A stretch of 64,000 nucleotides of DNA from Lycocorax pyrrhopterus obiensis (GCA_014706295.1 JACSVZ010000007.1:51908975-51972974); one strand, 5' to 3'. Numbered from the stretch's first letter, positions 38,901 to 51,380 are shown. Made by a program: numbers and translations. The notes: generated from the letters alone by a model not told the origin.

Positions 38901-41900
38901 AGGACTGTGAAAAGGGTCTTTTAGAAATGTGCGCGCTATTTGTAGCCAGAATTCCTATTAAGGGGGAGCAGTGTGTCAAAATATTAAAAAAAAACCGTAC
39001 AGAGAGGCACACACAGGCACAAAGATACACATGCAGGAGATGGGACAAAGAGCTGAAAAAGACAACATGAAAACAGGCACTGAACTAAGGATCGTAAAAA
39101 TAAAAGGTGGCAGAGGGGAAAAATGCTTGTTACTAGTTTCAGTAACATTCCTGTAAAGCCTTTTGATTAAAGTCTGTGTCTTAAATTACAAAGGCTGAAT
39201 TTTGGCATTTATATATATGTAACAAATATAAAGAAAAGCACGGATCTCAACTTTATTATCTTTTTGTTGTGAGGATTTATAATTTTTTTTGTCTGTGATT
39301 TAGATTGTGCTCTTCAGAAAACGTAGCAAAATTTCTGCATTTGATAAGGGTCCTGACCAGGCGTCTGTGGAAACATGAAGGAGGTTTAAACAGCTAAACT
39401 GTTACGAATTCTTTCTTTTCAGTTCTACGCTTCATTTGAATATTAGTTAAATCCACATATGCCTATTCGCTTACACTCGCTCACTCTCTCTTTCCAAGGA
39501 CTCTGCAATGGCACTTTTTTAAAATAACATCTGGTATTCCTTCATATTTTGGCAGTCGTCACATCACCGAAAATCAGCTTTTCGTTTTCTTGGTACGCTG
39601 AGCCCTCGTGATCAGTAGTAATTGGGTTTCAAACTATCAAAAGATTTTTTTTACTCAACTCTATTTCTGATTTGAGCTTAATAAATCATCAATCATGAGA
39701 CCAGCTATTCACCCAACAATGCAGAAGCTATATTACATCCCCTTATTCACGACATGGAAAACAGACATAAAAGAATGAAAAACAAATACTGAATAGATCT
39801 TCAAATGCATTTTATCCATGTCAATTTGCATTTATTTTTTTTACTTGGAATAAAAAAAAACAAGAAAGAAAAGGCTTCCTATTGACAACTCAATTAAGCC
39901 ATTAAAAACCTACATTCAAGTAACATTACAGGAGAGATTTAAAACCCACAAAGGAAAAGAGAAAAAAGCCTGCAAGTCCAGCCCATAACGCATCGGGTCA
40001 TGCCTGGTTAATACAACAGCCAAGATCTTAGGCTGTTTAAGGAGCCCTTTAATACCAGTGGGGCAATTTAGGCCAGTCTCAATCTAGAGTTCTGACTCTG
40101 CTTGTGTCTGTGGGTTTAAAATGAGTCGCTTCACATTATTTGAATTTAATTCTGCGGTTTTATTGCTGTTGTTGGTAGCTGGGTTTAGAGGTAGGAGGGT
40201 GTTTCTTCACCAGCATTTATTTTAAATTCATTTATATTTTTTAAGACGAAGAAATTAAGCCGCACAAAATAGGAGAACGGAAAACATCTCATGTCACTAA
40301 CAGGGGAAAAGTAAAAAAAAAAAACGAATTAGCTATTTCCAGCCGGGACTTGTGCCCTGGTTCTTTCAGGTGTGTTAAGGTGTGCCCAGTATTTTCCTTA
40401 CATCCAGAGATTCCTATGCAGAGGACTGCCTTGGCACTGCCTGCCTAGGGAGCACAGTGAGTTGGCGACGGGCAATCTTTGGGGACATGAGTGACACAGT
40501 TGCTATATGATGGCTTTGTGAAATTAATGCAACCGGACAGTCTAAATCATTCGTTTTACTTAAAAAAGCATTACACTTGCTGACTGGACTCTAAGCAGCA
40601 TCTCCAAGGTCTCTGGCTGCCTACCACACCAAAATACAGTGGACAAACCCTTTAATTCCACAAAGGCACTGTCACAAAGCCACCAGCACTCCTACTCCAG
40701 CGTGGTGACATCATTAGAGCATATGTGCCCCATGCAAACAATGCTCTCATGCCCAGTATTAAATTGAACACACACGCTAACTACTTTCTGCCTGTCAGTT
40801 GTCTCAAAATCTTACCCACTAATAGTGGAAAAGACTGTTTTGCTAAAAAGCATTCCCAAGGCCTCAAAGGACAGAACCATGGACACTTGTTCACAGAGTT
40901 TGGGTGAGGCTGGGTCCAGACAGCCATCATTTATTTTCTTGCCTTTTTATTGCACTGCAGAACCAGGGTAAGAAGGGATCTAGAAGTTGCCAGCCTATTC
41001 TCTTCCTTATTTTACTTGTTCCACAGTATCAAAATGAGGCAAAGAAAGGGGGAAGAGGAAACATTTTGATGTTGGGCCAAAACGCTGTGTGCGAAACTTC
41101 CCCCCCGTGGCTGGGTTCTGCACAAATCAATAATGGGCTGGTGAAGGTGAGCACTGCCAGTACCTTCACTGTAGAGGTGCTGCTGAGTGCCCTGCCTGCT
41201 CTGGCACCCTGCCACAGCCACTGCCCACCCTTGTGCCCACCTGGGGGACAAGGCACAGGCTACCCCAGGTACCACCCTTCTCTGGGACAAGCTGGGGGTG
41301 CCCAGGGTCCACCATGGGGACTCAGTTCGTGGCGGCCAGGCACAGGAAACTGCCCAGAAATGTGCTGCAGCACGTCAAGTGCACTGTTCTCCTCACGCAG
41401 TCCCTGCTGTCTTGAAGGCACAGCCAGAGAGAGCTCAGCTGAGTTGGGGAGCAAGCACAAAGAACTGCCTTGCTCTTCAGGGTGTTGGCCCAAAGCAGGC
41501 CTGAAAATGATGTCCCTTCAATCAACACCCACATGTCACATTTACTGTAACATCAACATGCTTAACGGAAATAGCTCGAATCACACGCTCTCTGGCTGGG
41601 TTATCACCGAGATCGGTGTCAGGATCCTTGCTGCACAAAGACTAACGCTGCTCAAAGCGGGCGATGCGGCTCCTTGCCGTCTAAGTTTATCAATAACCTG
41701 CTTCCAGAGCCTCCCAGCAGCTCCCTGCAGCCGCAAGGTGCAGAGTTGAGATTATGCCTACATATTGCATCAGCATCACACCCAGCGGTGCTAGGCACCA
41801 CTTATCTGACACCAATTTTTAATTATTCTGAACACTGCAAAACAATTGTCTGCAGTATTTAAATTCTTCCTAAATGTAGCTCTGAGGCTGAGTCGGCCAA

Positions 41901-41959
41901 AAGAGGCAACTTGACGGAGAAGCCCCAGAAACACAGGGGACCTCACTCTGCCTCACTTT

Positions 41960-42225
41960 CCCAGCGGCTCTCCGGCGTGTGCAAAGTGCACAAAGGCAGC
42001 CGGAGCAGCGGCAGGCGAGGCTCCGCCGCTCCGTGCGAGCGTGGCCTCGGTGCAGCCGCCGAGCCGCCGCCGTCCTGTCACCCGCCGCCACGTGCCGGGC
42101 GGCCGGCGGCGCAGCGCGGCAGGTGCCGGGGCCCCCGGCGGGCAGGGGCGAACAGGCCGCCCCCGCTGGGACCGCAGCGGGGCCGGGACACGGCGGGGCA
42201 CGGAGGGTGCTAGAATGACCGGGTC
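41960..42225. promoter_or_regulatory. Second isolated CpG-dense patch in intron 1
   Basis: About 260 bases rich in CCGCC, CGGCGG and GGCGCAGCGCGG words, with sharp borders against normal intron sequence. It is separate from the promoter domain by about 7 kb. A 195-codon plus-strand open frame (42,041-42,628) starts in it and runs into AT-rich sequence; it shows Arg/Gly-rich then low-complexity content and no domain I recognise. Confidence 0.55.
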
Positions 42226-43498
42226 ACTCCAATGCTTCAGCGCCCGCAGAGGGCTGCGAGTTGAAGGACTATCCTGCAGCGCTGGTACCTCAGGCGCCTT
42301 TTGCAGAAGTAGACCGGATCTCTCAGAAAGCAGTTTAACCCTCTGTACACACCTGAGGCAGAACAAGCCCAAGCACTGCCACAAAGAGCCAGTCAACACA
42401 TCAGGATTTAGGGAAAAGGAGAAGGAAAATGACACAATAACCACGCCGGACCCAAACAGGACAAAAGACAAGAATATCCAAGAATCTGCACAAATCTCCA
42501 ACACTTCTCAGATGTTATTTCTTCAGAAACTGTGTACAGTGTTATGGAAGGGAGTAGTTTGTCTCCTCTTAAGTAAACTATACATTCATAAAAAATATTT
42601 ACTGCTTCTGAAAGCAGAAAATGCATAGGCTCTTCTATAGACTGCAGAAGCTGTAAATCTCTGCAGATAAAATGGAATGCGATGATGTGATATAAAAGCA
42701 TTCTTTGTTCCCCAGTGAATACATTTGTTTTATTTAAAACTAAACGACAACCAAGGACAGAAAGGAGTGCTCGGTGCCACAAAAGGAGAAGGAGCGGTAT
42801 TTGGGTACAGGCTTTCAATTGGCATAGAAAAGAATATTGGAAGCAGAGATTCTTACCCAAGGATTTAAAAGGCATGATCAAAATTAAGTAATTAGTTCTG
42901 AGCATATATTAAACACACAACAGCTCTGTTCTTTTCTTAAATATCAGGCTCAAAAGAGACTGCATTTTTCAATTGTTTATGGCACACTGTTGCTCATATA
43001 CGATTTTCTTAAGCCTTTTTTTTTTTGCTTTCATTGAAGCATATTCATTATAACATTCAGCAAATTTATGGCTTCTTCCAGTGGCTTAGTAAAAGGGGTC
43101 ATAAAAAAGTTAAGTAAACCAGTATGTTTTTTTCCTCTCCCTTAACTTTGGATTCCTTTTTTGTACTGTGCTGTCTAGTGCTTAGTCTTTGGAAAGTACC
43201 TTGGGCATATCCAGCACACACACAAATTATCAGCTGCTCCAGGAAAAAACAAAACGGAATTTCTTGCACTGAGGCAACTACACAAAAGACTTGCATATGT
43301 CAAAAATACAGAACTAAGTCCCTGTGAATGCTGCACCATTAATCAAATCCCCGATCTGGTGTCACTTTTGCCAGTAAAATGATTATATTCTTCTAACCCC
43401 CTTCTACTGGCGCGTGCCTGCAATGCATGAAGTGTGTCCCTCTACTTTAATTTGTTTTCGAATAGCCTGCTTTAGGCATTTTTTATATATCCTTTGGA

Positions 43499-43541
43499 AA
43501 AAAAAAAGAAAAGAAAAAAAAGAAAAGAAAAGAAAAGAAAT
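43499..43541. repeat. (AAAAG)n pentanucleotide repeat
   Basis: An A run followed by repeating GAAAA units, in intron 1. Confidence 0.85.
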
Positions 43542-43774
43542 AAGCTGCTACTTAAAGCTCCAGCAAGGGTCTACAGTACTGAGCAAGCAACAGCTTTTTG
43601 AGAAGGAGGGCAGACAGTGAGAAAATCTAACTGATGTTCGGGAGCTGAACACACAACTGCCTCTGAGGCTGCAACTGAGTGCTGAGAAATGGTGTGCAGC
43701 CTGCCCAGATACATTTTAAAAAAGTAAATAAACACCGAGGAGGAAGGTGCTATAGTACAAGCAGCTGAATGAAT

Positions 43775-43794
43775 CATGCATTTATCAATGCATG
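43775..43794. other. Short perfect inverted repeat (8-bp stem, 4-nt loop)
   Basis: CATGCATT and AATGCATG flank TATC. The centre also reads as a GATA site (TGATAA) on the minus strand. Intron 1. Confidence 0.55.
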
Positions 43795-45394
43795 CAGTTA
43801 TTGATGCCTTTTCCCTCCCTCATTAAAAAGATACATACATATAAAGCCATCTACAGACGATGCTGATGCTTCACCAAGTGCTTTAGTGGCACTGCTAACT
43901 TTAAAGCACGTGGGTAAACCCAAACCACTCTTTATTTTTCCACATGCTTTCTCTGGACGGTACCGAAGGGAGACTAAATTCAAACAACAGCTGCACTGCA
44001 ACCCTAGAGAAACCGGACTGCAACCAGAGAGTAGGAAATGCTCTAGCAAGGAGGCTGAGAGCAATTTTGGGGTAGCAGGTCTCTGCAGGGACACTTTACC
44101 ACCAGGCTTCAGCCTGGGGTAGTGGGAAGGGTGGGAGGCAGAGGAGGGAGCGAGAGGAAGGGGAGAGTGGGTGTGTGTGCACTTGGTGGGCAGAGGCGAA
44201 GGGGAGGAGAAGAGAAGGATAGCTGTTTCTCTTGATAAAAGTTAACAGTTGTGCGATGGAAGGAGAGCCACAGTAAGTGAAGTCTGAGGTTTTGGGAGGG
44301 GAGAAGGGAAAGTTTTCTCCATGGCTGTGCAACAGTAGCATCAGCAACAACCCAGGCACTGTGCTCTTCAGCTTACCAGTCTGTCAAATGAGCTGGCTGC
44401 TGTCTATATGCTTCCAACTAGCTCAATTCAAACATTAAATGAAGTAGAGAAATCATCAGATAAATTACTGGTCTTCTCTACCCAAGAGTGAAGGGTTTTT
44501 GTACAGCTGATGACAGCCCTGGTCCTTTGTCTGACCTAATTTACTTCTCTTGAAGGTTAGAATAAAGCGCACTTTCCTGTCACAGGATAACCTCCATCCA
44601 CATAATGCACCCTAAAAATAAGACGCTTCTGCTATGTTAATAGTGCTGTAACTTGATGGACTTCTCAGGATGGGTGAAACAGACATCCAAAGCTTCCCGT
44701 GTGTATGCCACTAAATTATACGTTTGGGTAGGAAAGCGTCCTGCTAAAGTCCGTGTCCACGACGCACGAGCCGACTGCAGCAGAGAACAGCACAAACCCG
44801 TCGGAGAAGCCTGTGAGCTGCTCAGCAGCAACTTCTACATAACAGATGTGATTTTGTGTTTATTTCTCTAGAAAACAAAAGAATGCTTATTTTCATTTGC
44901 AGGAACTGCAGATAGTTTGCTCTAAGGACCGGAGGATCAAAATACAGTAAACTATTTCATATCAAATCCTCTCAGCAGGGGTACGTGTGGCTTTCTGATA
45001 TGTAATCAAAGCCAATTTCTGTACATGTGTGTCTGCTTTGTTACTGCACACCTCTCGTCCTACAACTCCAGCTTCTTCACTCTGGCTTTGCACATCCACT
45101 GGAAGAAACATATGGATCTCCGTGGGTTCCCCTCTCTCCCCACCACACAGCAGCTCACTCATGTACAGGTATCATTACCACGATCATTATCTGACAACAA
45201 CAAATTGAGAATTCAAACATTGTCTGTTGACAATAAAAAGCACCGTTAAAAACTAATTTTAATTAAAAACTCCTGTCCGTCCGAGTCGATTAATCAGTCG
45301 CGATTCAGTTAAAAATAGATTTGTCTCTCTGTCAGCCTCTCTCGGCTAGCTCTATATAGATCTTCGCATGAAAATCAATACTACAACTTTGCGC

Positions 45395-45560
45395 CGAGCA
45401 CATTTCGCAGCGCGGTGCGCGCCGGGCGCGGCGGTGCGGGCTCCGGCGGCGCATCCCGCGCGTCCCGCGGCGGGGCCGGCGCGGCCATCGCACAGGGCTG
45501 GGAGCTCCCCCTAGTCGCCAACCCCCGCCACTGGCGGCCGGGGCACACGGCAGGCTCCGG
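45395..45560. promoter_or_regulatory. Small isolated CpG-dense patch in intron 1
   Basis: About 165 bases of very dense CpG (GCGCGGTGCGCGCCGGGCG and similar) sit inside AT-rich intron, 5 kb from exon 1. An island this sharp away from the main promoter often marks an alternative promoter or a CpG-type enhancer (inference). A 158-codon minus-strand open frame (45,381-45,857) crosses it; I recognise nothing in that frame and do not call it. Confidence 0.6.
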
Positions 45561-48018
45561 CAACCAGCGAAGTTTATTTTGGAAAGTATTTTCCATCAAC
45601 AAACAACACAAAGAGCAAAGAGATCCAGGTAGGAAACGTGGGAGACAAGCTAACATCGTGTGCGAGGCATTTTTGAGGCAGAGAGGTTTGCTCGCAGCGA
45701 GCTCAGCCCTGGGAAGAGCAGCTGAAGTCAACCAGAGTCCATAAATGATATCAAAAATTTGTGCTACTTCTTCGACCGCACACTCCTCTAAGTCATAATT
45801 ATTGCCAAGACAAGACAAACCTTTGTTGTGCAGAGAAACACATTTTGTGCAAAACAAGGGCTCCTGCCATTCCTATTAAAGGCAGCCAGTTTGTAAAATC
45901 TTGAAGAGTTTTATTTCTCAGTATTTAAGTAAGCCTGACAAAATATGCTCTGCATCTGCCGACCAGCAAAAACTGCAAAATGGTTTCTCACGCACTGTAT
46001 ATCTATTTAAGCCACCGGACACATCAACCAAAAAGGACAGAACAACCCACAGCCACAACCTAGTTACTCTGCACCAGTTTTTAAAAATATTTTAAAAGAC
46101 CAGAAACTATGAAATTGTGCCAGTATTTTTTTTTATTTATCTTGTAAGTCCAATACAAATACATTTAAATGAAAGACAACCTGGAAGTCGACAGCATACA
46201 ACCTTTTTTTTCCCCTATCCTGTTTAAAGTAAACACATGTAATGTCTTTTAAAAGCACGTTAAGCTTTTCTGTGCACAACCATGCAGGTATTATGAAAAA
46301 GTCATCCATCCTTAAAATAATAGTCATTTCCTCTCTAATTCTTCAGTCACAGCTTACATTCTCTTTGTATTAGAGTTGATTACATTGGTGTGGGTTTTGT
46401 TCTGCAGGGAAAATGCATTAATTGCACTAAATCTAAATGCATTTTAAGAGAAGCTCCTTGAAGCAATTTGCAAAACTTTGACATGCAAAAAATCATAGGG
46501 GTTTTTGTTATGATTTTTAATGACTACGTACAAAACAAAGTGATACAGGAAATTATTGCTCTTCCTAGGAAACCTGTTGACCAGGTACTGAAGAGCTGCC
46601 TTGGGAAACCTGGTTCTCTACCTCGAATTGTATGATTTTCCTGTGCCTTTCCTTCTCAATCTTTGCTGCTGCTCTACATAAATGTTCTTGCTTTGCCGCC
46701 TTCTGCAAAACTGCTACCAGCAAGCTTTTCACATGCTCTTTCCTTTCATATTTCCTTCAAATGCAAAATGCAGGGCTAGTTTGAAAACAGATTTCTTAAG
46801 TTAAAAATGGAAGATCTTAAGCTGGAAAATCAGCAGTTTGAATCAAACCAAACTAATGTTTCTTTGCACAGAGCAGCTCAACACTTCAGCCTCCTCTCCT
46901 CTACATAATCGGTTTTTTGCATTGTCCACCCATTTAAATGAGCTTGGCTACCAAGTTTGCTCTGTCCACCACCAGTGAAGAAAGGTCCAGAGTTGCACTC
47001 CTCTCTCTCTGTGTTTCATCTTTTTTTTTGTCCTGCACATACACCGTTACAAGGCTGCCTGGGTGAGCCTGGTAAGGACAGGCAGGCCACTCCGTTTTGC
47101 AGTCCTAAAGACCACCGTGCTAATGAGATGCTGCAACTCTGGAGCACAACTACATTGCACTTTCTCTCCTTTTTGAGTTTGTTTGTCTTACACTCAGGAT
47201 CTAAACCTTTCTCCAAACACCAAGTGCATGAAACCAAATAAACTCCAGCTGAACAGTGTCAGAAAACCCTTCTCTCTCTCTGTCTCTCTCCCCATCTCTC
47301 TTTCCTTGCCTGGCAAAGACCTCCAATCCATCCTGAAATGCAACTCTCCTGACAGATGCCAAAAAGAGAGATAGGGAGGAAAAAGCCCAAGCTAAACAAG
47401 ACATAAATGCAAGATTTCTGAAAACAGTATCAATTCATCCTGGCTTTGGGGGCTTGGCTTGGGGTTGACTCTATTTTGTAAGTGCTTTGGATTCCTATTC
47501 TGGTGCCTGCTACTTTCCAAACTCCCCTTTAGAGAGGACACTCTGCCTGGCTGCTTTTCCCCCATGAATGACACTTCCCAAGGAGTGCATAGACTGCGAC
47601 CCCCTCTCCTGCAAACCTACAGCTGAGGCTCAGACTTGTGGGCTGAAATGCCTGCGCTTCTGCTCCCCAGCCCCAACCCCAGCCCGACGCAGCTCACCCC
47701 CGCCCCCCGCCTCCCACCACCTCCTCCCCTGGATACCTTCATTTTTTTCTGCCACTGTTCAGTATGCAGCCTGATTTCTCCGCCAGCTTCCTCAGGATGG
47801 AGGGAGAGATAGATAAATACAAGAGGGGAGGGAGGGAAGCTCGTACTGCTCTGCTCTCCATTCCTCCCCCAGCCTTCCCGCTAAACCCATTGTACACGCA
47901 GCTCCTCGGCACCTTTGAATGCTCTCCTGCCTCATTATTTACCTTCAAGTAAAGCGATCGGAAAAGGAGATCAAATTGGAATAACAAACCTACCTGGCTC
48001 TCTTCTGCACCCCACCTC

Positions 48019-48035
48019 CACCCCCCCCCCCCCAC
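48019..48035. repeat. Poly-C tract
   Basis: An uninterrupted run of C residues, poly-G in the sense of BCL11B. A place where sequencing length errors are likely. Confidence 0.85.
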
Positions 48036-48521
48036 TCCCAGCAGCAAGAGCAGCGAGAAAAGAAATGTTTCACTCATTGAAACAAATTCAGACGTGCGCA
48101 ACAAAACAGATTTTCCGCATACCCCCTTTCAACACCCCACATCTCCTCGCAAGTGAGACAGAAAACAAGTGGGAGAAATTACACAAGGCGATTTAGGTGG
48201 CTGTTGATGCTTTTTCTTTTAAAAAGAAAATTAAAAAACAAAAAGCGGGGGAAAAAAAGAAGCCACCAACAAAAACGGTAAGACATTTTCCAAACCGGAT
48301 GGTTAAAATAAAAAATGCAATTAACGAAGGGGAGGGAGTTGAGGAAGGGGGGAGTCCACCTTTTATGGTGATGCAAATCTGGCTCCAAAATAACAATGAA
48401 TTAAAAACAACCCCCCCAGAAAAAGCTGAATACCAGATGCATCTTCATCAAGGTTCCACCAGCTGATGGGCTGGGGGTGGGGTGGGTGAGGGGCACTTTT
48501 TAAAAAATAAAGACGCACATC

Positions 48522-48562
48522 AAAAAAAAAAAAAAGCATATATATATATATATATATATTTA
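48522..48562. repeat. Poly-A then (AT)n repeat
   Basis: Thirteen or so A residues, AGCAT, then about twelve TA units, in intron 1 close to the CpG island border. Confidence 0.9.
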
Positions 48563-48859
48563 AAAAAATAGGAATACAGAAACAGCGAAAGAAATGTATA
48601 TTTCAGAACTCAAACCGTCCCCCAACAACCCTCCGCTATGAAAAGAAAATCCCAATGGAGGTGGAAAAATTATATACACATATATATCTCGATTCCCAAG
48701 GAAATCTTACAAACAGAAATTTATCACCGGTAACAAAGAAAGAGAGGAGCTTGCAAGCACCAAATGCTCCTGGCAGATGGCTCCTATTCTTGGCTTTCAG
48801 GGGAGGGGAGAGAAGCCGGGGAAATATTTTATTTATTTATTTAAATTTTTTAAAATCTC

Positions 48860-50260
48860 AACATAAATATTCGGATCCGCCGCGGCTCAGGCTCAGCCCC
48901 GGGCTGGCTCCGTGCGAGCCGCCGCCCCCCGCAGCACAGCAACTTGCGGACTCGTCTTGCGGGGCGGGGGGGGGGGCAAGGGTCCGACCGAGCTTCCCGG
49001 GTGCGAGTCCACGTCGTGCCCGGCATTTTCTTACCACCCCCCACACTGGTCCTATGCTATGAAATGGGGACCCCCTTGACCTCCCCCTTCCTCGTGCCCC
49101 GGAGGCGTCGGAGCAGCGCGGAGCGCTGGGGGCTACGCGCCCCGGGAGGCGCCCCCACATTTCCCCCCCGCCTCGCGGCACAAGCCCCCGGGGACGGGAG
49201 CGGCGGAGCAGCGGAGCGGGGCGCCCGCTCGGGGACCTGCCCCCTACTCTGCCTGCAGGCACTCGCCCCTCTCCCGGAGCTTTAGGGGTGGGAACGGGGA
49301 GGAGGGGGATTCTGGTGCTGGGGGAGGGGGAATGCCTCCTTCCCTCCCCTCGCTTTATTTTTTCCTTCCCTATTTTTTGGGGGGGAGGATATGTGTGTAT
49401 TTTCAGTTACAAGGGGAGCTTCAGCAAAGTGCAGCCTCTGCTCCTGCCCCGCAGGCGAGCCGGTGCAGCTGCCCGGCCCGTATTTCGTGCACTCCATCCC
49501 CGGCCCCCGCCTCGGCTTTCTTCGTGCCCTCCGCCACCGACAGACACTGCCGCCCGCACCCGGCCCCTCGGCAGCCCCTGCCCTGCCTCTAGCCTCAGCT
49601 GAGCTGGTTCTGCCTTGCCCCGCGCTTCGGAGTAGAGTTCTCTTCCCCCGCCGGCGGTGCACCTGGGGCGGGCAGGGCGCAGCTGGCGCTCTACCTGCCC
49701 CGCGCTCCAGTGCCGGGGGGGGGCTCGGCCCCGCCGCCGCCGGCCCGCCGTCTCCATGTGCTTCCCGCTAAGTCCCCCCGGCCGTTCCGCTTCTCCCTCC
49801 CCTGCTGCCCACCTTGATCCGCCCCCCCCCCCCCACCGCGGCCCGGCTGTCACGCCGAGGCAAGGCTCTCGGCCAACTTTTCCCACCGCTCCGTGCTGCC
49901 CCCGAAGCAAGGAACGAGGAGCGGCGGAGCCCCGGCGGGGTGGCCCGGCCCGGCCCGGAGCAGCGCGCCCCGCTCCGCCGCCCCCCGCACACGCAGCCTC
50001 TCCCCGGGAGAGCCCCGCGCCGCCCCACGCCACGCTCTGCCCGCCGGCTGCTCCTTCCCCACTCCACGCCGCCTGCCCTCCCGCCTGCCTGCCCGCCTCA
50101 CCTCCGCACCGCTGCAAAAACGCACAGCAAACTTCGGGCTTCTCCCCCCCTCCACCCCCAGCCCATCCCCCCCAGCCACACACCCCCCTCCCCTCTTTAA
50201 TTCCCTTCTCCTCTCCCTCTCTCTGAAGTCATTTACCAGCTTTGGTTGCTCCTGGAGTTT
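48860..50260. promoter_or_regulatory. CpG island, start of BCL11B intron 1
   Basis: A long stretch of high GC with frequent CpG lies just inside intron 1, immediately downstream of exon 1 in the gene's sense. It includes C runs at about 49,821-49,832 and 50,262-50,274 that could form G-quadruplexes on the gene strand. Several long open frames cross it on both strands. These are expected in stop-poor GC-rich DNA and have low-complexity Gly/Arg/Pro/Ala content, so none is called as a gene. It belongs to the CpG-island domain of the BCL11B start. Confidence 0.8.
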
Positions 50261-50342
50261 CCCCCCCCCCCCAACCGCTTCCTCTCCTTCCCTAATTTTG
50301 CTTCTCGATTTCGGCTCGGTCTGGTTCCAAGTTCAAACTTAC

Positions 50343-50400
50343 GTGTGATAATCTCTCTTTGTGACAAGTGCTGCGGGTTTCCCTGCTTGCGACGGGACAT
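50343..50400 (-). CDS. BCL11B: BCL11B exon 1, coding part (start codon and NuRD-binding N-terminus)
   Basis: The minus strand reads ATG at 50,400-50,398 and encodes MSRRKQGNPQHLSQREIIT plus the first base of the next codon, then a strong donor (C|GTAAGT, GT at 50,342-50,341). The residues match the BCL11B N-terminus as I know it from mammals, with small changes near the end (REIIT for RELIT); BCL11A differs clearly (KPQHLSKREF). The MSRRKQxxPQ motif is the short segment, shared with FOG and SALL proteins, that binds RBBP4/7 of the NuRD corepressor. The start is fixed by the motif and by G at -3 of the ATG. The exon ends in phase 1, and splicing to exon 2 restores ITPEADH. BCL11B is a nuclear DNA-binding regulator needed for T-lineage commitment and for subcerebral projection neurons (family knowledge). 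It sits in a large CpG-rich domain, as expected for a developmental gene. Confidence 0.96.
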
Positions 50401-51380
50401 TGCCCTGGCATTTACACTGGCATCGCCTGGAGAGCTGCACTGGTTTGGGGGGACGTGTTGGGGGGTCGATCCTCCTCCTCTTTTTTTTTTCCTCTTTATT
50501 CTTCTTCTTCTTTATCGAGTTCTTCTTTCAAAAAAAATCAAAAACGAAAAAAAGCCTCCTTTTTGTTGCTGCTGTGGTGCACTGGATGGGATTCCCTCTC
50601 AATTAAAAATCATCATCGTCATCATCATCATCAGGAAAAGCTCTTTCTCGCTCTTTTTTCTCTTTCTCTTTCACACACTGTCTTTTCTCCACTGCTTCTG
50701 CCACTTGGACTTCCAGATCTCTTCTTGAACTTAGGAGGATATGCACCGCCAGTGACACTTTTCTCTTTCCCTCTTTCCAGAGTGCTTGGCAAATTGGCAA
50801 GTGCGCTTTTCCACCAGGAGGGTAAAAAAAAAAAAAAAGAAAAAAGAAAAAAATTAAAAGAAAAAAACAGTAGTAAAAAAAAAAGTACTAGAATTGGGAA
50901 AGCCCCCACACGAAAAAAAAAAATCGCCAAAAAAATGTTTCTCAGAGATTGACCCTTGCTGGGTAGATATATAGAGAGAATTTTTTTGAAAAGGGGTAGC
51001 CGAAACTGTGTCTCCTCTTTCCCAGTTCAAGTGGCACTGCTTTGCCCTGGTGCTTTTGGATTGCCAGTGCTCCTGCACCACTTTGCACTCTTCCCCCCTC
51101 GCCTGGCACTGGGACTGGAAGGAAGGAAGCCCCCAGTGCAGCTGGGCTGGTGCTGGCTATTACTATTATATATTGCAATGTGAAGATGGCGGAGTCCTGG
51201 TTCTCTGGGAGCGCTCTGTCTCTCTATGGCTGGGGCTGCCTCTGTACAATGGGATAAAATTCAAGTTCAAGTGCGGACGTGACGTTTAATCTGCACTAGA
51301 GACAAAAAGACCCAGAGAGTAGGAGCACTGGGGGCGACTAGCGGTGGCTTTTTAACATTGTACCCTGCAAGAGAACAAGA
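50401..51380 (-). promoter_or_regulatory. BCL11B: Probable 5' UTR and core promoter region of BCL11B
   Basis: This is the stretch directly upstream of the BCL11B start codon. I cannot place the transcription start from sequence alone. It holds TATA-like AT tracts in both orientations around 50,966-50,975 and 51,166-51,176, a (CAT)n run at 50,610-50,633 and A-rich tracts at 50,824-50,940 (T-rich in the gene's sense). It is less CpG-dense than the sequence on either side. A plus-strand AAGATGGCGG motif (YY1 type) at 51,183-51,192 points away from BCL11B. The upstream boundary given here is arbitrary. The call follows from position and from the flanking CpG-rich DNA. Confidence 0.5.
50610..50633. 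repeat. (CAT)n trinucleotide repeat in BCL11B upstream leader
   Basis: CATCATCGTCATCATCATCATC, GAT-type in the gene's sense, about 210 bases upstream of the start codon and probably in the 5' leader. The poly-Asp open frame on the minus strand is this repeat. Confidence 0.85.

Larger units (their letters stand above)
36875..50342 (-). other. BCL11B: BCL11B intron 1 (about 13.5 kb)
   Basis: Bounded by the exon 1 donor GTAAGT and the exon 2 acceptor region. It holds the two isolated CpG patches, a candidate constrained block at 38.7-38.9 kb and another AT-rich complex stretch near 39.4-40.3 kb, several simple repeats and the first part of the promoter CpG island. A 281-codon plus-strand open frame (40,904-41,749) is the longest outside the CpG islands; its content suggests chance. 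Confidence 0.93.

Noticed and set aside
40904..41749. 281-codon plus-strand open frame in intron 1
   Set aside because: The longest frame outside CpG islands, but with mixed Ser/Pro/Cys content, no motif, signal or domain I recognise, and no visible promoter. Length is within chance for 64 kb in moderately GC-rich sequence. A codon-substitution test between species would settle it.
42041..42628. 195-codon plus-strand open frame from the CpG patch
   Set aside because: Starts Arg/Gly-rich in the CpG patch and continues as ordinary intron translation. No recognisable product.
45381..45857. 158-codon minus-strand open frame across the 45.4 kb CpG patch
   Set aside because: Same strand as BCL11B and so considered as an alternative first exon, but no similarity to BCL11B and no evidence of splicing in frame to exon 2.
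49407..50183. 258-codon minus-strand open frame just downstream of exon 1
   Set aside because: GC-driven frame inside intron 1 with Gly/Arg low complexity. The exon 1 donor GTAAGT is strong and the exon 1-2 join gives the expected protein.
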